DNA of 64,000 nt from JALONH01 sp046329235 (GCA_046329235.1 JAXLVA010000001.1:1302001-1366000), one strand, 5' to 3'; shown: positions 1 to 7,687, numbered from the stretch's first letter. Numbers and translations: made by a program. The notes: generated by a model not told the origin, from the sequence alone.

Positions 1-801
1 TCGAATACCTTTTTCCGTGCGAATCAAACTTCCACATTCGTTTACCGGATCATGTTCAAAAAACAAAGTCCATTGTTGATCAACTGCCATTGATAACACC
101 GATTCCTTCTCTTCCATTGTCAGTAATGGGCGTACATCATAGCTCATCACATAAGGTAACGCTATATGTCCATAAGATGGTATTAAATCCGCTGCAAAAA
201 GCAAACTTCCTTTCTCCGTATGAATCAGTGGTAATAATTGTTTTTCGGTATGTCCATCTACCGTTATCATTTCTAAGAATTTCCAATCCGGCATTTCTAC
301 ATCCCAAAACTTTAACTGTCCGGATTGTTGTAACGGCAATAGATTTTCTTTTAGAAACGAAGCCTTTTCTCTAGGATTCGGATGGATAGCCCACTCCCAC
401 TGTTTACTATGCACCCAATACGTAGCATTAGGGAACGTAGGCACAACGACATCTCCTTTAGAATAAGTGGCACCACCTACATGATCAAAATGTAAATGTG
501 TCAGGATGACATCCGTAATACTTTCAGGAGATTCTTGAATGGAGGAAAGTGACTCGTTCCACGATTTAGAATTGGAACGATAATAATGTTTGAAAAAAGT
601 TTCCGGTTGTTTATCACCAATACCGGTATCAATTAAAATCTTCTTATTTCCGTTAGAAATAAATAAGCACCTGGTTGCCCAGGTGCATAAGTTATTTTCA
701 TCAGAAGGATTGAATCTTTCCCAGATAGACTTGGGAACAACACCAAACATAGCGCCGCCATCTAATTTAAAATCTCCGGCATTTAACGCTTTTATTATCA
801 T
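1..801 (-). CDS. MBL-fold metallo-hydrolase, 3' end cut by window start
   Basis: Translating the minus strand from the ATG at 801 gives an open frame of 267 codons running off the window edge. The start MIIKALNAGDFKLDGGAMFG and the motif THLHFDHVGG, about 115 residues in, are the signature of the metallo-beta-lactamase fold, where the HxHxDH histidines and aspartate bind a dinuclear metal centre. A later VDGHTEKQ segment carries the next family histidine. Enzymes of this subfamily hydrolyse lactones or other esters; the substrate cannot be read from the sequence. The ATG overlaps the accA stop codon as ATGA (798-801), so the gene is probably translationally coupled to accA. The C-terminus is outside the window. 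The family call is sure; the specific function is unknown. Confidence 0.9.
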   Translation of the reverse strand, partial: MIIKALNAGDFKLDGGAMFGVVPKSIWERFNPSDENNLCTWATRCLFISNGNKKILIDTGIGDKQPETFFKHYYRSNSKSWNESLSSIQESPESITDVILTHLHFDHVGGATYSKGDVVVPTFPNATYWVHSKQWEWAIHPNPREKASFLKENLLPLQQSGQLKFWDVEMPDWKFLEMITVDGHTEKQLLPLIHTEKGSLLFAADLIPSYGHIALPYVMSYDVRPLLTMEEKESVLSMAVDQQWTLFFEHDPVNECGSLIRTEKGIR

Positions 802-1754
802 GCTTGACCTTCTACAGTCACGCCCATAGATCCGAATTTTTCAATTCGCTGAGCGATTCTTTCTTTAACTGTTTGTTGATTTAATTCTGCTAAGATTTCT
901 AACAAGCTTGATTTCAATTTATCATACATCCAAGCCGGATCTTGGTGTGCACCACCTAGAGGCTCTTGAATGATACCATCAATCAAACCGTTCTTTAACA
1001 TATCTTCAGCTGTTAGTTTTAACGCTTCAGCAGCTTGCTCTTTGTAATCCCAGCTTCTCCATAAAATAGAAGAACAAGATTCAGGAGAAATTACTGAATA
1101 CCAAGTATTCTCTAACATCATTACTCTATCACCAATAGCAATACCTAATGCACCACCGGAAGCACCTTCACCAATAATAATACAGATAACAGGCACTTTA
1201 AGCATGAACATTTCTTTCAAGTTACGAGCAATTGCTTCTGCTTGACCACGTTCTTCTGCTTCTAAACCAGGATAAGCACCCGGAGTATCAATTAACGTAA
1301 CAATAGGCTTATTGAATTTTTCAGCTAGACGCATCAAACGAAGCGCTTTACGATATCCATCCGGATTCGCCATACCGAAGTTACGTACTTGTCTTTCTTT
1401 CGTTTTACGGCCTTTTTGGTGACCAATAACCATAAAGGTTTGATCTCCAATAGTACCAAATCCACCTACCATGGCCATATCGTCCTTCACGGCTCTATCA
1501 CCATGTAACTCAACGAAGTTATCACACATACCTTGGATATAATCTAGCGTATAAGGACGCTCCGGATGACGAGACAATTGAACTCTTTGCCAACGGGTCA
1601 AGTTGGAATAGATATCCTTCTTAAGTTCTAATATTTTAGCTTCCAACGACTTAACTTCTTTTGTAACGTTAACATCGCTTTCTTCAGCTACTTTTTGCAT
1701 TTCGGCTAATTTGGTCTCCAAATCACCGATTGGTTTTTCGAAATCTAAGTACAT
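798..1754 (-). CDS. accA: Acetyl-CoA carboxylase carboxyltransferase subunit alpha
   Basis: A 318-residue protein, the usual length for AccA, which with AccD transfers the carboxyl group from biotin to acetyl-CoA in the first committed step of fatty acid synthesis. The N-terminal helical part (YLDFEKPIGDLETKLAEMQK) and the core sequences RHPERPYTLDYI, LHGDRAVKDD, GHQKGR, TPGAYPGLEAEERGQ and EGASGGALGI are diagnostic. There is no AccD zinc ribbon, so accD lies elsewhere. A complete promoter sits about 35 bases upstream (1789-1817). The stop overlaps the start of the MBL-fold gene (ATGA), making a two-gene unit. Nothing is missing or unusual in the protein. Confidence 0.98.
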   Translation of the reverse strand: MYLDFEKPIGDLETKLAEMQKVAEESDVNVTKEVKSLEAKILELKKDIYSNLTRWQRVQLSRHPERPYTLDYIQGMCDNFVELHGDRAVKDDMAMVGGFGTIGDQTFMVIGHQKGRKTKERQVRNFGMANPDGYRKALRLMRLAEKFNKPIVTLIDTPGAYPGLEAEERGQAEAIARNLKEMFMLKVPVICIIIGEGASGGALGIAIGDRVMMLENTWYSVISPESCSSILWRSWDYKEQAAEALKLTAEDMLKNGLIDGIIQEPLGGAHQDPAWMYDKLKSSLLEILAELNQQTVKERIAQRIEKFGSMGVTVEGQA

Positions 1755-1788
1755 AGTATGATATACACTTTCCCTATAAAGGCAGAGA

Positions 1789-1817
1789 CAAAAGTACTAA
1801 AAAAAGAGGAAAGGCAA
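1789..1817 (-). promoter_or_regulatory. Promoter of accA (Bacteroidota type)
   Basis: Read on the minus strand, TTG (1817-1815) is followed after 18 bases by TACTTTTG (1796-1789), an exact TAnnTTTG -7 box. It lies 35 bases before the accA start codon. Both elements and the spacing match the Bacteroidota primary sigma consensus. Confidence 0.7.
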
Positions 1818-1877
1818 CTTTTCAGGTAAGGAGAATTCGCTATGTTAATAAATTAAATAATAATTATTGAAATGGAG

Positions 1878-1908
1878 TTGCGTCGTATCACCAAAAACAC
1901 TATTTTTG
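1878..1908 (+). promoter_or_regulatory. Promoter of the tRNA-Asp gene (Bacteroidota type)
   Basis: TTG at 1878-1880, 20 bases, then TATTTTTG at 1901-1908, an exact TAnnTTTG box, ending 28 bases before the first base of the tRNA. This is one of the best promoter matches in the window and fits a strongly expressed stable RNA. Confidence 0.75.
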
Positions 1909-1936
1909 CATCACAATTTAGGAAAACGACCTAAAC

Positions 1937-2010
1937 GGAGTGGTAGTTCAGCTGGTTAGAACGCCTGCCTGTCACGCAGGAGGTCGCGGGTTCGAGTCCC
2001 GTCCATTCCG
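1937..2010 (+). tRNA. tRNA-Asp (anticodon GTC)
   Basis: A 74-base cloverleaf. The acceptor stem GGAGTGG (1937-1943) pairs with CCATTCC (2003-2009) with one G-T wobble, and G2010 is the discriminator. The D arm contains AGCTGGTTAGA. The anticodon stem CCTGC/GCAGG encloses the loop CTGTCAC with anticodon GTC. The T arm is CGCGG-GTTCGAGT-CCCG. The bases after the discriminator are CA rather than a full CCA, so the 3' CCA would need to be completed by the nucleotidyltransferase. A good promoter precedes it and a strong terminator follows at once. Confidence 0.97.
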
Positions 2011-2011
2011 C

Positions 2012-2043
2012 AAAAGCCTTACAGAAATGTAAGGCTTTTTTGT
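2012..2043 (+). terminator. Rho-independent terminator after tRNA-Asp
   Basis: Perfect 12-base-pair stem, AAAAGCCTTACA (2012-2023) with TGTAAGGCTTTT (2028-2039), closed by the tetraloop GAAA and followed by a T-rich run. It starts two bases after the tRNA. Confidence 0.9.
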
Positions 2044-2353
2044 TTTTAGGCCTTTCTGAATTACATCCAATATGACTATGAAAAGGGTATTGGTTCGAAT
2101 CCCTCCCTTACAGCTATAGGTTTATATTTTCAATATACTTTACACAAAATTCAACATTTCGATTTATTACAATCAGTAATAAGTAAACAACTCTACTTCT
2201 AACTCCGTAGGGGTGTAACAATAATAGCTACTATATTTCACAGCCTCCAGCCCCGTAGGGGTGACACAAACGCTCTTTCCCATATTGGGAATATAATTCA
2301 TATTTCCATCGGCTTATTTCACATAGTAAAACAGACTATTTAGCTTTATATCT
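2044..2353. other. Intergenic stretch with a tRNA-like fragment and the left REP pair
   Basis: No gene is visible in these 310 bases. Around 2090-2117 the sequence GGTTCGAATCCCTCCCTTAC resembles the T-loop and 3' acceptor strand of a tRNA, but the T stem does not pair and no 5' half is present, so it would be a decayed remnant at most. The left pair of GC-rich palindromes of the transposase element begins at 2201. The rest is AT-rich sequence without recognisable signals. Confidence 0.5.
2201..2268 (+). repeat. Left pair of REP-like palindromes
   Basis: Two copies in the same orientation: 2201-2220 (core CTCCGTAGGGGTG) and 2250-2268 (core CCCCGTAGGGGTG). Each core can fold as CCCC-GTA-GGGG and contains GTAG, the tetranucleotide that marks the foot of the REP hairpin in enterobacterial RAYT systems. 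The same sequence recurs inverted at 2817-2888. Confidence 0.75.
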
Positions 2354-2806
2354 ATGGCTAATACGTTTACTCAACTTTATTATCACATTGTCTTTTCAAC
2401 CAAGAACCGAACTCCTGTGATCAATGAAAAATGGGAATCAAAACTATACCAATACATAGCAGGAATCGGTTCTAATAAAAATCAAAAAATATTACTGGTT
2501 AATGGGTATAAAGACCACATTCATATACTTATTAGTTTAAACCCCAATGCATGTTTATCCGATGTGATTCGAGATATCAAAAGTGGTTCTACTAAATATA
2601 TCAATGATAATAACTTTGTGAATTTCAAGTTTTACTGGCAAGAAGGATATGGTGCATTTTCTTGTTCCAGTTCGCAAATAGAAAAAATATATAGATATAT
2701 AAAAAACCAGAAAGAACATCACCAAAAACAAACTTTCAAAGAAGAATACATCTCTTTCTTAAAGCTAAATCAAATCGAGTTTGACGAACGCTATGTCTTC
2801 GGCTAA
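2354..2806 (+). CDS. REP-associated tyrosine transposase (Y1/IS200-like)
   Basis: A 150-residue protein of the Y1 transposase superfamily. YYHIVFSTKNR near the N-terminus, the HUH metal-binding pair at H55/H57 (KDHIHILI) and WQEGYGAFSCS followed by YRYIKNQKEHH, with Y115 as the expected catalytic tyrosine and Q119 beside it, are all present, so the enzyme looks intact. Such single-domain enzymes cut single-stranded DNA at hairpins and form a 5' phosphotyrosine link. No tnpB accessory gene is present and palindromic repeats flank it on both sides, which fits a RAYT that acts on scattered REP sequences. Whether it is active is unknown. Confidence 0.9.
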   Translation: MANTFTQLYYHIVFSTKNRTPVINEKWESKLYQYIAGIGSNKNQKILLVNGYKDHIHILISLNPNACLSDVIRDIKSGSTKYINDNNFVNFKFYWQEGYGAFSCSSSQIEKIYRYIKNQKEHHQKQTFKEEYISFLKLNQIEFDERYVFG

Positions 2807-2816
2807 AAAATACACT

Positions 2817-2888
2817 TGTATCACCCCTACGGGGCTAAAAATCAGCGTGCGTATTTAACCTATTATTGTTACACCCCTACGGGGTTAT
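2817..2888 (-). repeat. Right pair of REP-like palindromes, inverted
   Basis: Two copies, 2817-2838 and 2868-2888, with core CACCCCTACGGGG, reading in the opposite direction to the left pair. The outer copy shares a 23-base perfect inverted match with the left outer copy. The pair lies between the transposase stop and the lpxB stop and could also act as a weak transcription stop for both. Confidence 0.75.
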
Positions 2889-2907
2889 TAATCATATTTC
2901 AAATCGT

Positions 2908-4014
2908 TTACCCCAAAATCAACTTCGCTGCGTTCGCAGAAACACCTCTCTCACCTATTCTTCCTGACACGTAATCATAACCTTCCATCATCTTACTTCT
3001 ATCAGCACCGTCCGGTAAAATCTTTTTCAATTCTTGTTCTAAATGCTCTTTGGTAAATGTTTTTTGAATCAATTCTTGCACTACTAGTTTATCTGCAATC
3101 AAATTCACCAAGGATATGTATTTCACTTTGATAACTAACTTACCTATGAAATAACTAATAGAAGAAAGTTTATACACTACTACTTGAGGCACTTTAAACA
3201 AAGCCGTTTCCAACGTTGCCGTACCACTCGCTACTACCGCTGCTCTAGCTACAGTCAAAAGATTATAAGTATCATCTACAATAAACGACACATTATCTTT
3301 TACATAATGCTTATACATGGATTCATCTAAATTAGACACACCGGCAATAACAAAATGTGCTTGAGGAAACTCTGGTACTACTTGTGTGATGTATTGAAGT
3401 AATACACTTACCTCTTGAAAACGTGACCCAGGAAGTATAGCAATAATTGGTTTGTCTTCCGGTAAATTATATTGTTTCTTAAAATCGGGATTGGGTGTGA
3501 AGGCATCAATCGCATCACGTAAGGGATTTCCTACGTAATGTACTTTAAAATCAAACTGGCGATAAAACTCTTCTTCAAAAGGTAATATCACTAGCATATT
3601 ATCTACTAACTTTTTAATCTTATTCGCTCTACCCGTGTTCCACGCCCATATTTTAGGCGAGATATAGTAGTTCACTTTTATATTATGCTCCTTACAAAAC
3701 GCAGCAATCTTCATATTAAAACCACTGAAGTCAACTAAAATCACAGCTTCCGGTTGATATTTTAAAATATCAGCTTTCACCGCATTCATGCGTTTGATAA
3801 TAGTAAAGATATTTAGGAAGACTTCCAGAAAGCCCATGAAGGCTATCTCTTTGTAATGAGAAAAAAGTTCTAAACCTGCTGCTTGTGATTGTTCACCTCC
3901 TACACCGCGCAACTGCACCGTAGGATCTTGTTGTTTTAATGCGCGAACTAAATTACTGGAATGTAAATCCCCGGAACGTTCCCCACAAATCAAATAAAAT
4001 TTACGAGACATCAT
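2908..4014 (-). CDS. lpxB: Lipid-A-disaccharide synthase
   Basis: A 368-residue glycosyltransferase (GT19 family). It joins UDP-2,3-diacylglucosamine and 2,3-diacylglucosamine-1-phosphate to lipid A disaccharide at the inner membrane. Diagnostic sequences are LICGERSGDLHSSNLV at the N-terminus, GVGGEQSQAAG, the LVDFSGFNMKIA region, YYISPKIWAWN, LPFEEEFY and LPGSRFQEV. VVASGTATLETAL forms part of the nucleotide-sugar site. It is the last gene of the btuF-btuC-queD-lpxB run; its ATG overlaps the queD stop (TAATG at 4012-4016). A second in-frame ATG follows at once, so the protein may begin one residue later. Length and motifs are normal for the family. Confidence 0.97.
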   Translation of the reverse strand: MMSRKFYLICGERSGDLHSSNLVRALKQQDPTVQLRGVGGEQSQAAGLELFSHYKEIAFMGFLEVFLNIFTIIKRMNAVKADILKYQPEAVILVDFSGFNMKIAAFCKEHNIKVNYYISPKIWAWNTGRANKIKKLVDNMLVILPFEEEFYRQFDFKVHYVGNPLRDAIDAFTPNPDFKKQYNLPEDKPIIAILPGSRFQEVSVLLQYITQVVPEFPQAHFVIAGVSNLDESMYKHYVKDNVSFIVDDTYNLLTVARAAVVASGTATLETALFKVPQVVVYKLSSISYFIGKLVIKVKYISLVNLIADKLVVQELIQKTFTKEHLEQELKKILPDGADRSKMMEGYDYVSGRIGERGVSANAAKLILG

Positions 4015-4430
4015 TACTCTCCTAAATACTCCACATAATTTCGTGGAGTTTCATATAACTTAATAGAATGTAATCTTCCTTTAGAAACTTTCTCAATCTC
4101 CGGCTCTAAAATTTTCCAAAACTCCATTGCCAGTATTTCGGTACTAGCCATTTTGCCTTGCATAAAATCTACATCCATATTTAAATTTTTGTGATCTACT
4201 TTATCGATAACTAAAGTACGTATCAACGTACTTAACTTTTTCAAATCAATAACAAACCCTGTATCAGGATCAGGTATCCCTTTTACCGTTACGATCAACT
4301 CAAAGTTATGTCCATGCCAATTAGCATTACAACAAGGCCCGAACATCTCCTTATTCTTCTCTTCTGTCCAATCCGGATTATATAATTTATGAGCAGCGTT
4401 AAAATGCTCTTTTCTTGACACGTAAATCAT
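4014..4430 (-). CDS. queD: 6-carboxy-5,6,7,8-tetrahydropterin synthase (QueD/PTPS family)
   Basis: A 138-residue member of the 6-pyruvoyl-tetrahydropterin synthase family. It would convert dihydroneopterin triphosphate to 6-carboxy-tetrahydropterin for 7-deazaguanine and queuosine synthesis. The three zinc histidines are visible (FNAAHKL and NWHGHNF), with cysteines just before the second (FGPCCNAN) where the catalytic cysteine sits. The C-terminal KLYETPRNYVEY is typical. The gene lies 31 bases after the btuC-like gene and overlaps lpxB by one base. A TAnnTTTG-like box ends only five bases before the ATG. QueD is preferred over eukaryotic-type PTPS from length and phylum; queC and queE are not in the window. 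Confidence 0.92.
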   Translation of the reverse strand: MIYVSRKEHFNAAHKLYNPDWTEEKNKEMFGPCCNANWHGHNFELIVTVKGIPDPDTGFVIDLKKLSTLIRTLVIDKVDHKNLNMDVDFMQGKMASTEILAMEFWKILEPEIEKVSKGRLHSIKLYETPRNYVEYLGE

Positions 4431-4461
4431 ACCTCAAAAATACGAATATTTATGTATTAAA

Positions 4462-5412
4462 TTATATGGATTTCGTTCGAACCATTACCCAGATAAACAC
4501 GGGCACGCCTATGAGTGACATCAAAATCCCGGCAGGTATCAATTGTGGGTACAATAACACCCCGGCTAACACTTCACAAGTCATTACCAATGTACCTGAA
4601 ACCACCAATAAAGTAGGGATAAACCAATGACTCAAATTGTAGCCAATCAACTGTCTCAAAATATGAGGCATAATCAATCCGACAAACCCGATAGGACCTG
4701 CAAAAGAAACCGATAATGCGGTCAATAAAGTAGCAATCAATAAGACTTTCTTTTTTAATACAATTACCGGAACACCTAGTCTACCTGCATGTTCCTCTCC
4801 CGTTTCCAATATCTTTAAACTATAATATTCTTTCACACCCCATGCACTCAATATCATTAAAGGAATCGTCACCCAAACAACAGCCCACCAAGTAGCTGAC
4901 TGAAATGAACCAAAAGCCCAAAACACTACGGAGCGCACTTGTCCGGCTTCGCCTTTTACATACATCAGCAAGGAGACTAAAGCCATTGACATTCCGGCAA
5001 TTCCCATCCCAATTAAGACCATACGATAAGGAATTATTTTACCATTCTCCTGCCCTAGCTTTAAGGCTAATAAGTTAGTAAACAAGGCTCCGATAAATGT
5101 GAGTACTACCACAACCGGATAGATAAACCAATGAATGGGGAATACGATATAAAACAAAGCCACCATCATAGATGCCCCTCCGGAACTCCCCAGTACATAA
5201 GGGTCGGCTAAGGGATTTTGAACTAACAATTGCATTAAATATCCGGCATAACCCAATGACATTCCAATTACAAATGCTAAAACAAATCTTGGTAGACGCA
5301 ACTGATAAAGCACTACAGAGTCATCCAAAGTAACACCACCTTGAAACATCCCCCATATTAGAACTAGGATTAAAATTACTATTGAACCCAGTAAAATTCT
5401 TTTATCCGTCAT
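4462..5412 (-). CDS. FecCD-family ABC transporter permease, cobalamin/siderophore type
   Basis: A 316-residue, strongly hydrophobic protein with about nine membrane segments, of the BtuC/FecCD family of inner-membrane permeases. Family signatures are NPLADPYVLGSSGGAS in the first third and the coupling-loop region GPIGFVGLIMPHILRQLIG near the C-terminus. The upstream gene encodes its likely binding lipoprotein and overlaps it by 11 bases. No ATP-binding subunit (BtuD-like) is adjacent, which is unusual: queD follows instead. Cobalamin is the best guess because the binding protein looks like BtuF, but haem or siderophore transport cannot be excluded. Confidence 0.88.
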   Translation of the reverse strand: MTDKRILLGSIVILILVLIWGMFQGGVTLDDSVVLYQLRLPRFVLAFVIGMSLGYAGYLMQLLVQNPLADPYVLGSSGGASMMVALFYIVFPIHWFIYPVVVVLTFIGALFTNLLALKLGQENGKIIPYRMVLIGMGIAGMSMALVSLLMYVKGEAGQVRSVVFWAFGSFQSATWWAVVWVTIPLMILSAWGVKEYYSLKILETGEEHAGRLGVPVIVLKKKVLLIATLLTALSVSFAGPIGFVGLIMPHILRQLIGYNLSHWFIPTLLVVSGTLVMTCEVLAGVLLYPQLIPAGILMSLIGVPVFIWVMVRTKSI

Positions 5413-6235
5413 GACGAAGAGTCGATTTAAAAAGTAGATTCAATAATGGCAAGCGATATCCGGGGCGTGATAATATATCATCATCTATCACCATATATCT
5501 ACCTTTAGCTAATATAGGATATTCCTCAAAGAACATCACTGCCTGAGTAGAGTCACTAAAGAACCAAACATCCGGCTGATGTTTATACAAATACTCTACA
5601 CTCACTTCCGGATATGGAGACTTGAAATTTTGTATTAAATTTTCACCATAGCGATTAGCTAATTCCGTTACAAAGGTATGTTCACCATATACATAGATAG
5701 GCTTGTGCGTAATTACCGCCACATAACTTAGTTTGGATTTTGATGAATAATCATCATTCAATTGTTCCCACCATTGTTTCCATGCAACAGTATCCCCTTG
5801 CGTAGCCTTAACTAAAGTATAGGATGATTGTTGGATTTCGTTAAGTGTATTAAATGCCAGTGCTAAAACCGGAATATTCAAGTCTTTCAACTTTTGTAAC
5901 GTTGCAGGTTCAATCATATCGGATTTCACCACCACTAAGTCGGGCTTTAATGATGCGATCGTTTCTATATCCACCGGATAGGACGATACTCGCTTTTTAC
6001 CTTCCACATAAATGGGTGCGTTACACTGATTGGATACAGCTATGATTTTTGAAGTATCTGTAAAGGCAAACAACAACTCAGTCACAGACGGAGTCAAGGA
6101 TATAATTCGTAAAGGATGATTTTCAAAGTATAAAGTATCGCTAAAAGCATCTACAACATAATCTTCATGTTTCTTATTTTTAGCACAATGGCTAAACAGT
6201 AAAATCGATAGATATAGTACTATGGTTTGTTTCAT
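5402..6235 (-). CDS. BtuF-like substrate-binding lipoprotein
   Basis: A 277-residue class III periplasmic binding protein. The N-terminus MKQTIVLYLSILLFSHC ends in a lipobox with the acylated cysteine at residue 17. RIISLTPSVTELLFA is the characteristic start of the BtuF/FhuD/TroA-like fold, and LKPDLVVVKSDM and YLYKHQPDVWFF mark the two lobes. It would deliver a corrinoid or iron chelate to the permease encoded by the overlapping next gene. A TAnnTTTG-like box on the minus strand at 6298-6291 may start the btuF-btuC-queD-lpxB transcript; no -33 element is clear. No cobalamin riboswitch is recognisable in the 62-base gap to hldD. Confidence 0.85.
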   Translation of the reverse strand: MKQTIVLYLSILLFSHCAKNKKHEDYVVDAFSDTLYFENHPLRIISLTPSVTELLFAFTDTSKIIAVSNQCNAPIYVEGKKRVSSYPVDIETIASLKPDLVVVKSDMIEPATLQKLKDLNIPVLALAFNTLNEIQQSSYTLVKATQGDTVAWKQWWEQLNDDYSSKSKLSYVAVITHKPIYVYGEHTFVTELANRYGENLIQNFKSPYPEVSVEYLYKHQPDVWFFSDSTQAVMFFEEYPILAKGRYMVIDDDILSRPGYRLPLLNLLFKSTLRHDG

Positions 6236-6297
6236 CCCTAATGAATAATGCTTAAATTTAGGTCAAAATTTATAGAAGTCCTTAATATTACAAATAT

Positions 6298-7263
6298 ATG
6301 ATGATTGTTACCGGAGCTGCCGGATTTATAGGTAGCTGTCTAATTCAGCGATTAAACGAACTTAACTTCAACTATATCATAGCAGTAGATAAGTTTGACA
6401 ATCCTGAAAAGATGAAAAACTTAGAAGGAAAGAAAATACAGGAGTTTGTAGACCGTGACGAATTCTTCCCTTGGTTAGAAAAAAATCAAGCATTAGTAGA
6501 ATTCATCTTCCACATAGGAGCAAGAACGGATACCACCGAATTTAACAAAGAAATTTTTGACCGCTTAAACGTTGAGTATTCACAAAAAATTTGGAAGGCT
6601 TGTGTTGATTATCAAATTCCATTAGTATACGCATCTTCCGCTGCTACTTATGGTAATGGTGAACATGGCTATGTAGATGATGAAAAAATCATCCCTCAAT
6701 TAAAGCCTTTAAACCCTTACGGTGATTCTAAAAACGACTTTGATATCTGGGCGTTAAAACAAGAGAAAAAACCTTTCTTCTGGGCAGGTCTTAAGTTCTT
6801 TAATGTATACGGACCTAATGAGTTTCATAAAGGAAGAATGGCTTCGGTGATATTTCATGCTTTCAACCAGATTGGCAAAAACAACAAGATGAAGTTGTTC
6901 CGTTCTCACAATCCAAAGTTTAAAGATGGCGAGCAGATGAGGGACTTTATCTATGTAAAGGATTTATGCGAAGTGATTGTATTCCTAATGCAACACCGCA
7001 AGAATAGCGGTATCTACAACTTAGGAAGTGGAAAAGCTCGTACGTTCTTAGATCTAGTTAAAAACACGTTTAAAAACATGGAAGTACCGGAAGATATCGA
7101 CTTCATTGATACACCGGAAGACATTCGTGACAAATACCAATACTTCACTGAAGCCTCTATGGATAAACTATTATCTATTGGGTATGCTAAAGGATTTCAT
7201 TCTTTGGAAGATGGTATTAAAGACTACGTTAAAAACTACTTAATACCGAACAAATACTGGTAA
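6298..7263 (+). CDS. hldD: ADP-L-glycero-D-manno-heptose-6-epimerase
   Basis: A 321-residue extended short-chain dehydrogenase. The start MMIVTGAAGFIGS carries the NADP-binding GxxGxxG. FHIGARTDTTE is specific for the heptose epimerase branch. SSAATYGNG gives the catalytic Ser/Thr, and YGDSKNDFD the Tyr and Lys of the YxxxK motif. FFNVYGPNEFHKGRMAS and the C-terminal LEDGIKDYV match HldD throughout. It makes the L,D-heptose precursor for the lipopolysaccharide inner core, in keeping with lpxB nearby on the other strand. It is transcribed away from btuF and is followed by a strong terminator, so it is probably monocistronic. Confidence 0.95.
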   Translation: MMIVTGAAGFIGSCLIQRLNELNFNYIIAVDKFDNPEKMKNLEGKKIQEFVDRDEFFPWLEKNQALVEFIFHIGARTDTTEFNKEIFDRLNVEYSQKIWKACVDYQIPLVYASSAATYGNGEHGYVDDEKIIPQLKPLNPYGDSKNDFDIWALKQEKKPFFWAGLKFFNVYGPNEFHKGRMASVIFHAFNQIGKNNKMKLFRSHNPKFKDGEQMRDFIYVKDLCEVIVFLMQHRKNSGIYNLGSGKARTFLDLVKNTFKNMEVPEDIDFIDTPEDIRDKYQYFTEASMDKLLSIGYAKGFHSLEDGIKDYVKNYLIPNKYW

Positions 7264-7267
7264 AAAT

Positions 7268-7296
7268 AAAAGAGCTACACTTGGTGTAGCTCTTTT
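7268..7296 (+). terminator. Terminator of hldD
   Basis: Perfect 13-base-pair stem (7268-7280 with 7284-7296) ending in TTTT, loop TTG, starting four bases after the hldD stop. A-rich on the left arm, so it may also act on the minus strand. Confidence 0.9.
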
Positions 7297-7321
7297 GACC
7301 CTTTTATCAACTTATTACGAA

Positions 7322-7582
7322 CTAAAACTGATGCTTATAGCCTCTCTGTTTAGCTGTATTAGTTACAATACTTGATTTGGTAGTTGAAGAACCACCTTTG
7401 TAGAAATTTGTAGCTTTAGTATTTGATTTATACGACTTTAACTCATTATGAGATAAAGTAACTACTTTTTGAGAACTTGTAGACACTACAGGCTTCTTTT
7501 TACTTTTCATGTGCTTGTAATCTCCATCAGCAAATGCTGCAAATGATAAGAACACAACGAATAAAGAAACTAAGGTTTTCAT
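7322..7582 (-). CDS. Small secreted Lys/Ser/Thr-rich protein, unknown function
   Basis: An 86-residue protein with a clear Sec signal peptide (MKTLVSLFVVFLSFAAFA, cleavage likely before DGD). The mature part is short, basic and low in hydrophobics (HMKSKKKPV, KSYKSNTKA), with a Lys-, Ser- and Thr-rich composition and no cysteine. I do not recognise a family. The gene is convincing because it has a signal peptide, a strong Shine-Dalgarno sequence (7589-7597) and a complete promoter (7688-7715), an unusually well-equipped set for this phylum. It may be a small periplasmic or surface protein made in large amounts. Confidence 0.8.
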   Translation of the reverse strand: MKTLVSLFVVFLSFAAFADGDYKHMKSKKKPVVSTSSQKVVTLSHNELKSYKSNTKATNFYKGGSSTTKSSIVTNTAKQRGYKHQF

Positions 7583-7588
7583 GATTTT

Positions 7589-7597
7589 CTCTCCTTT
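7589..7597 (-). promoter_or_regulatory. Strong Shine-Dalgarno sequence of the small secreted protein gene
   Basis: On the minus strand AAAGGAGAG lies six bases before the ATG. Most genes in this window have no such sequence, as usual for Bacteroidota, so a near-perfect one is notable and supports the chosen start. Confidence 0.75.
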
Positions 7598-7687
7598 CTA
7601 TACTACAAATAAACGATAATAAGTAAGGTGCGGAAACCCTAATAAACCCCTAAAACGGCATCCGTATTTTAACGGATAAGCTTAATT

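Larger units (their letters stand above)
2201..2888 (+). mobile_element. REP-type element: RAYT transposase between inverted palindrome pairs
   Basis: A Y1 transposase gene (2354-2806) is bracketed by two copies of a short GC-rich palindrome on each side. The downstream copies are in inverted orientation relative to the upstream ones. The outer copies form a perfect 23-base inverted repeat (2205-2227 with 2860-2882), and the inner copies (2250-2268 and 2817-2837) match with one difference. This is the arrangement of a REP-associated tyrosine transposase locus rather than a classical insertion sequence with terminal repeats and target duplications. The element sits between a tRNA gene and lpxB and breaks no gene. 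Confidence 0.75.

Noticed and set aside
2201..2888. Short CRISPR-like repeats
   Set aside because: Only four copies, in inverted pairs around a transposase, with unequal spacing and no cas genes.
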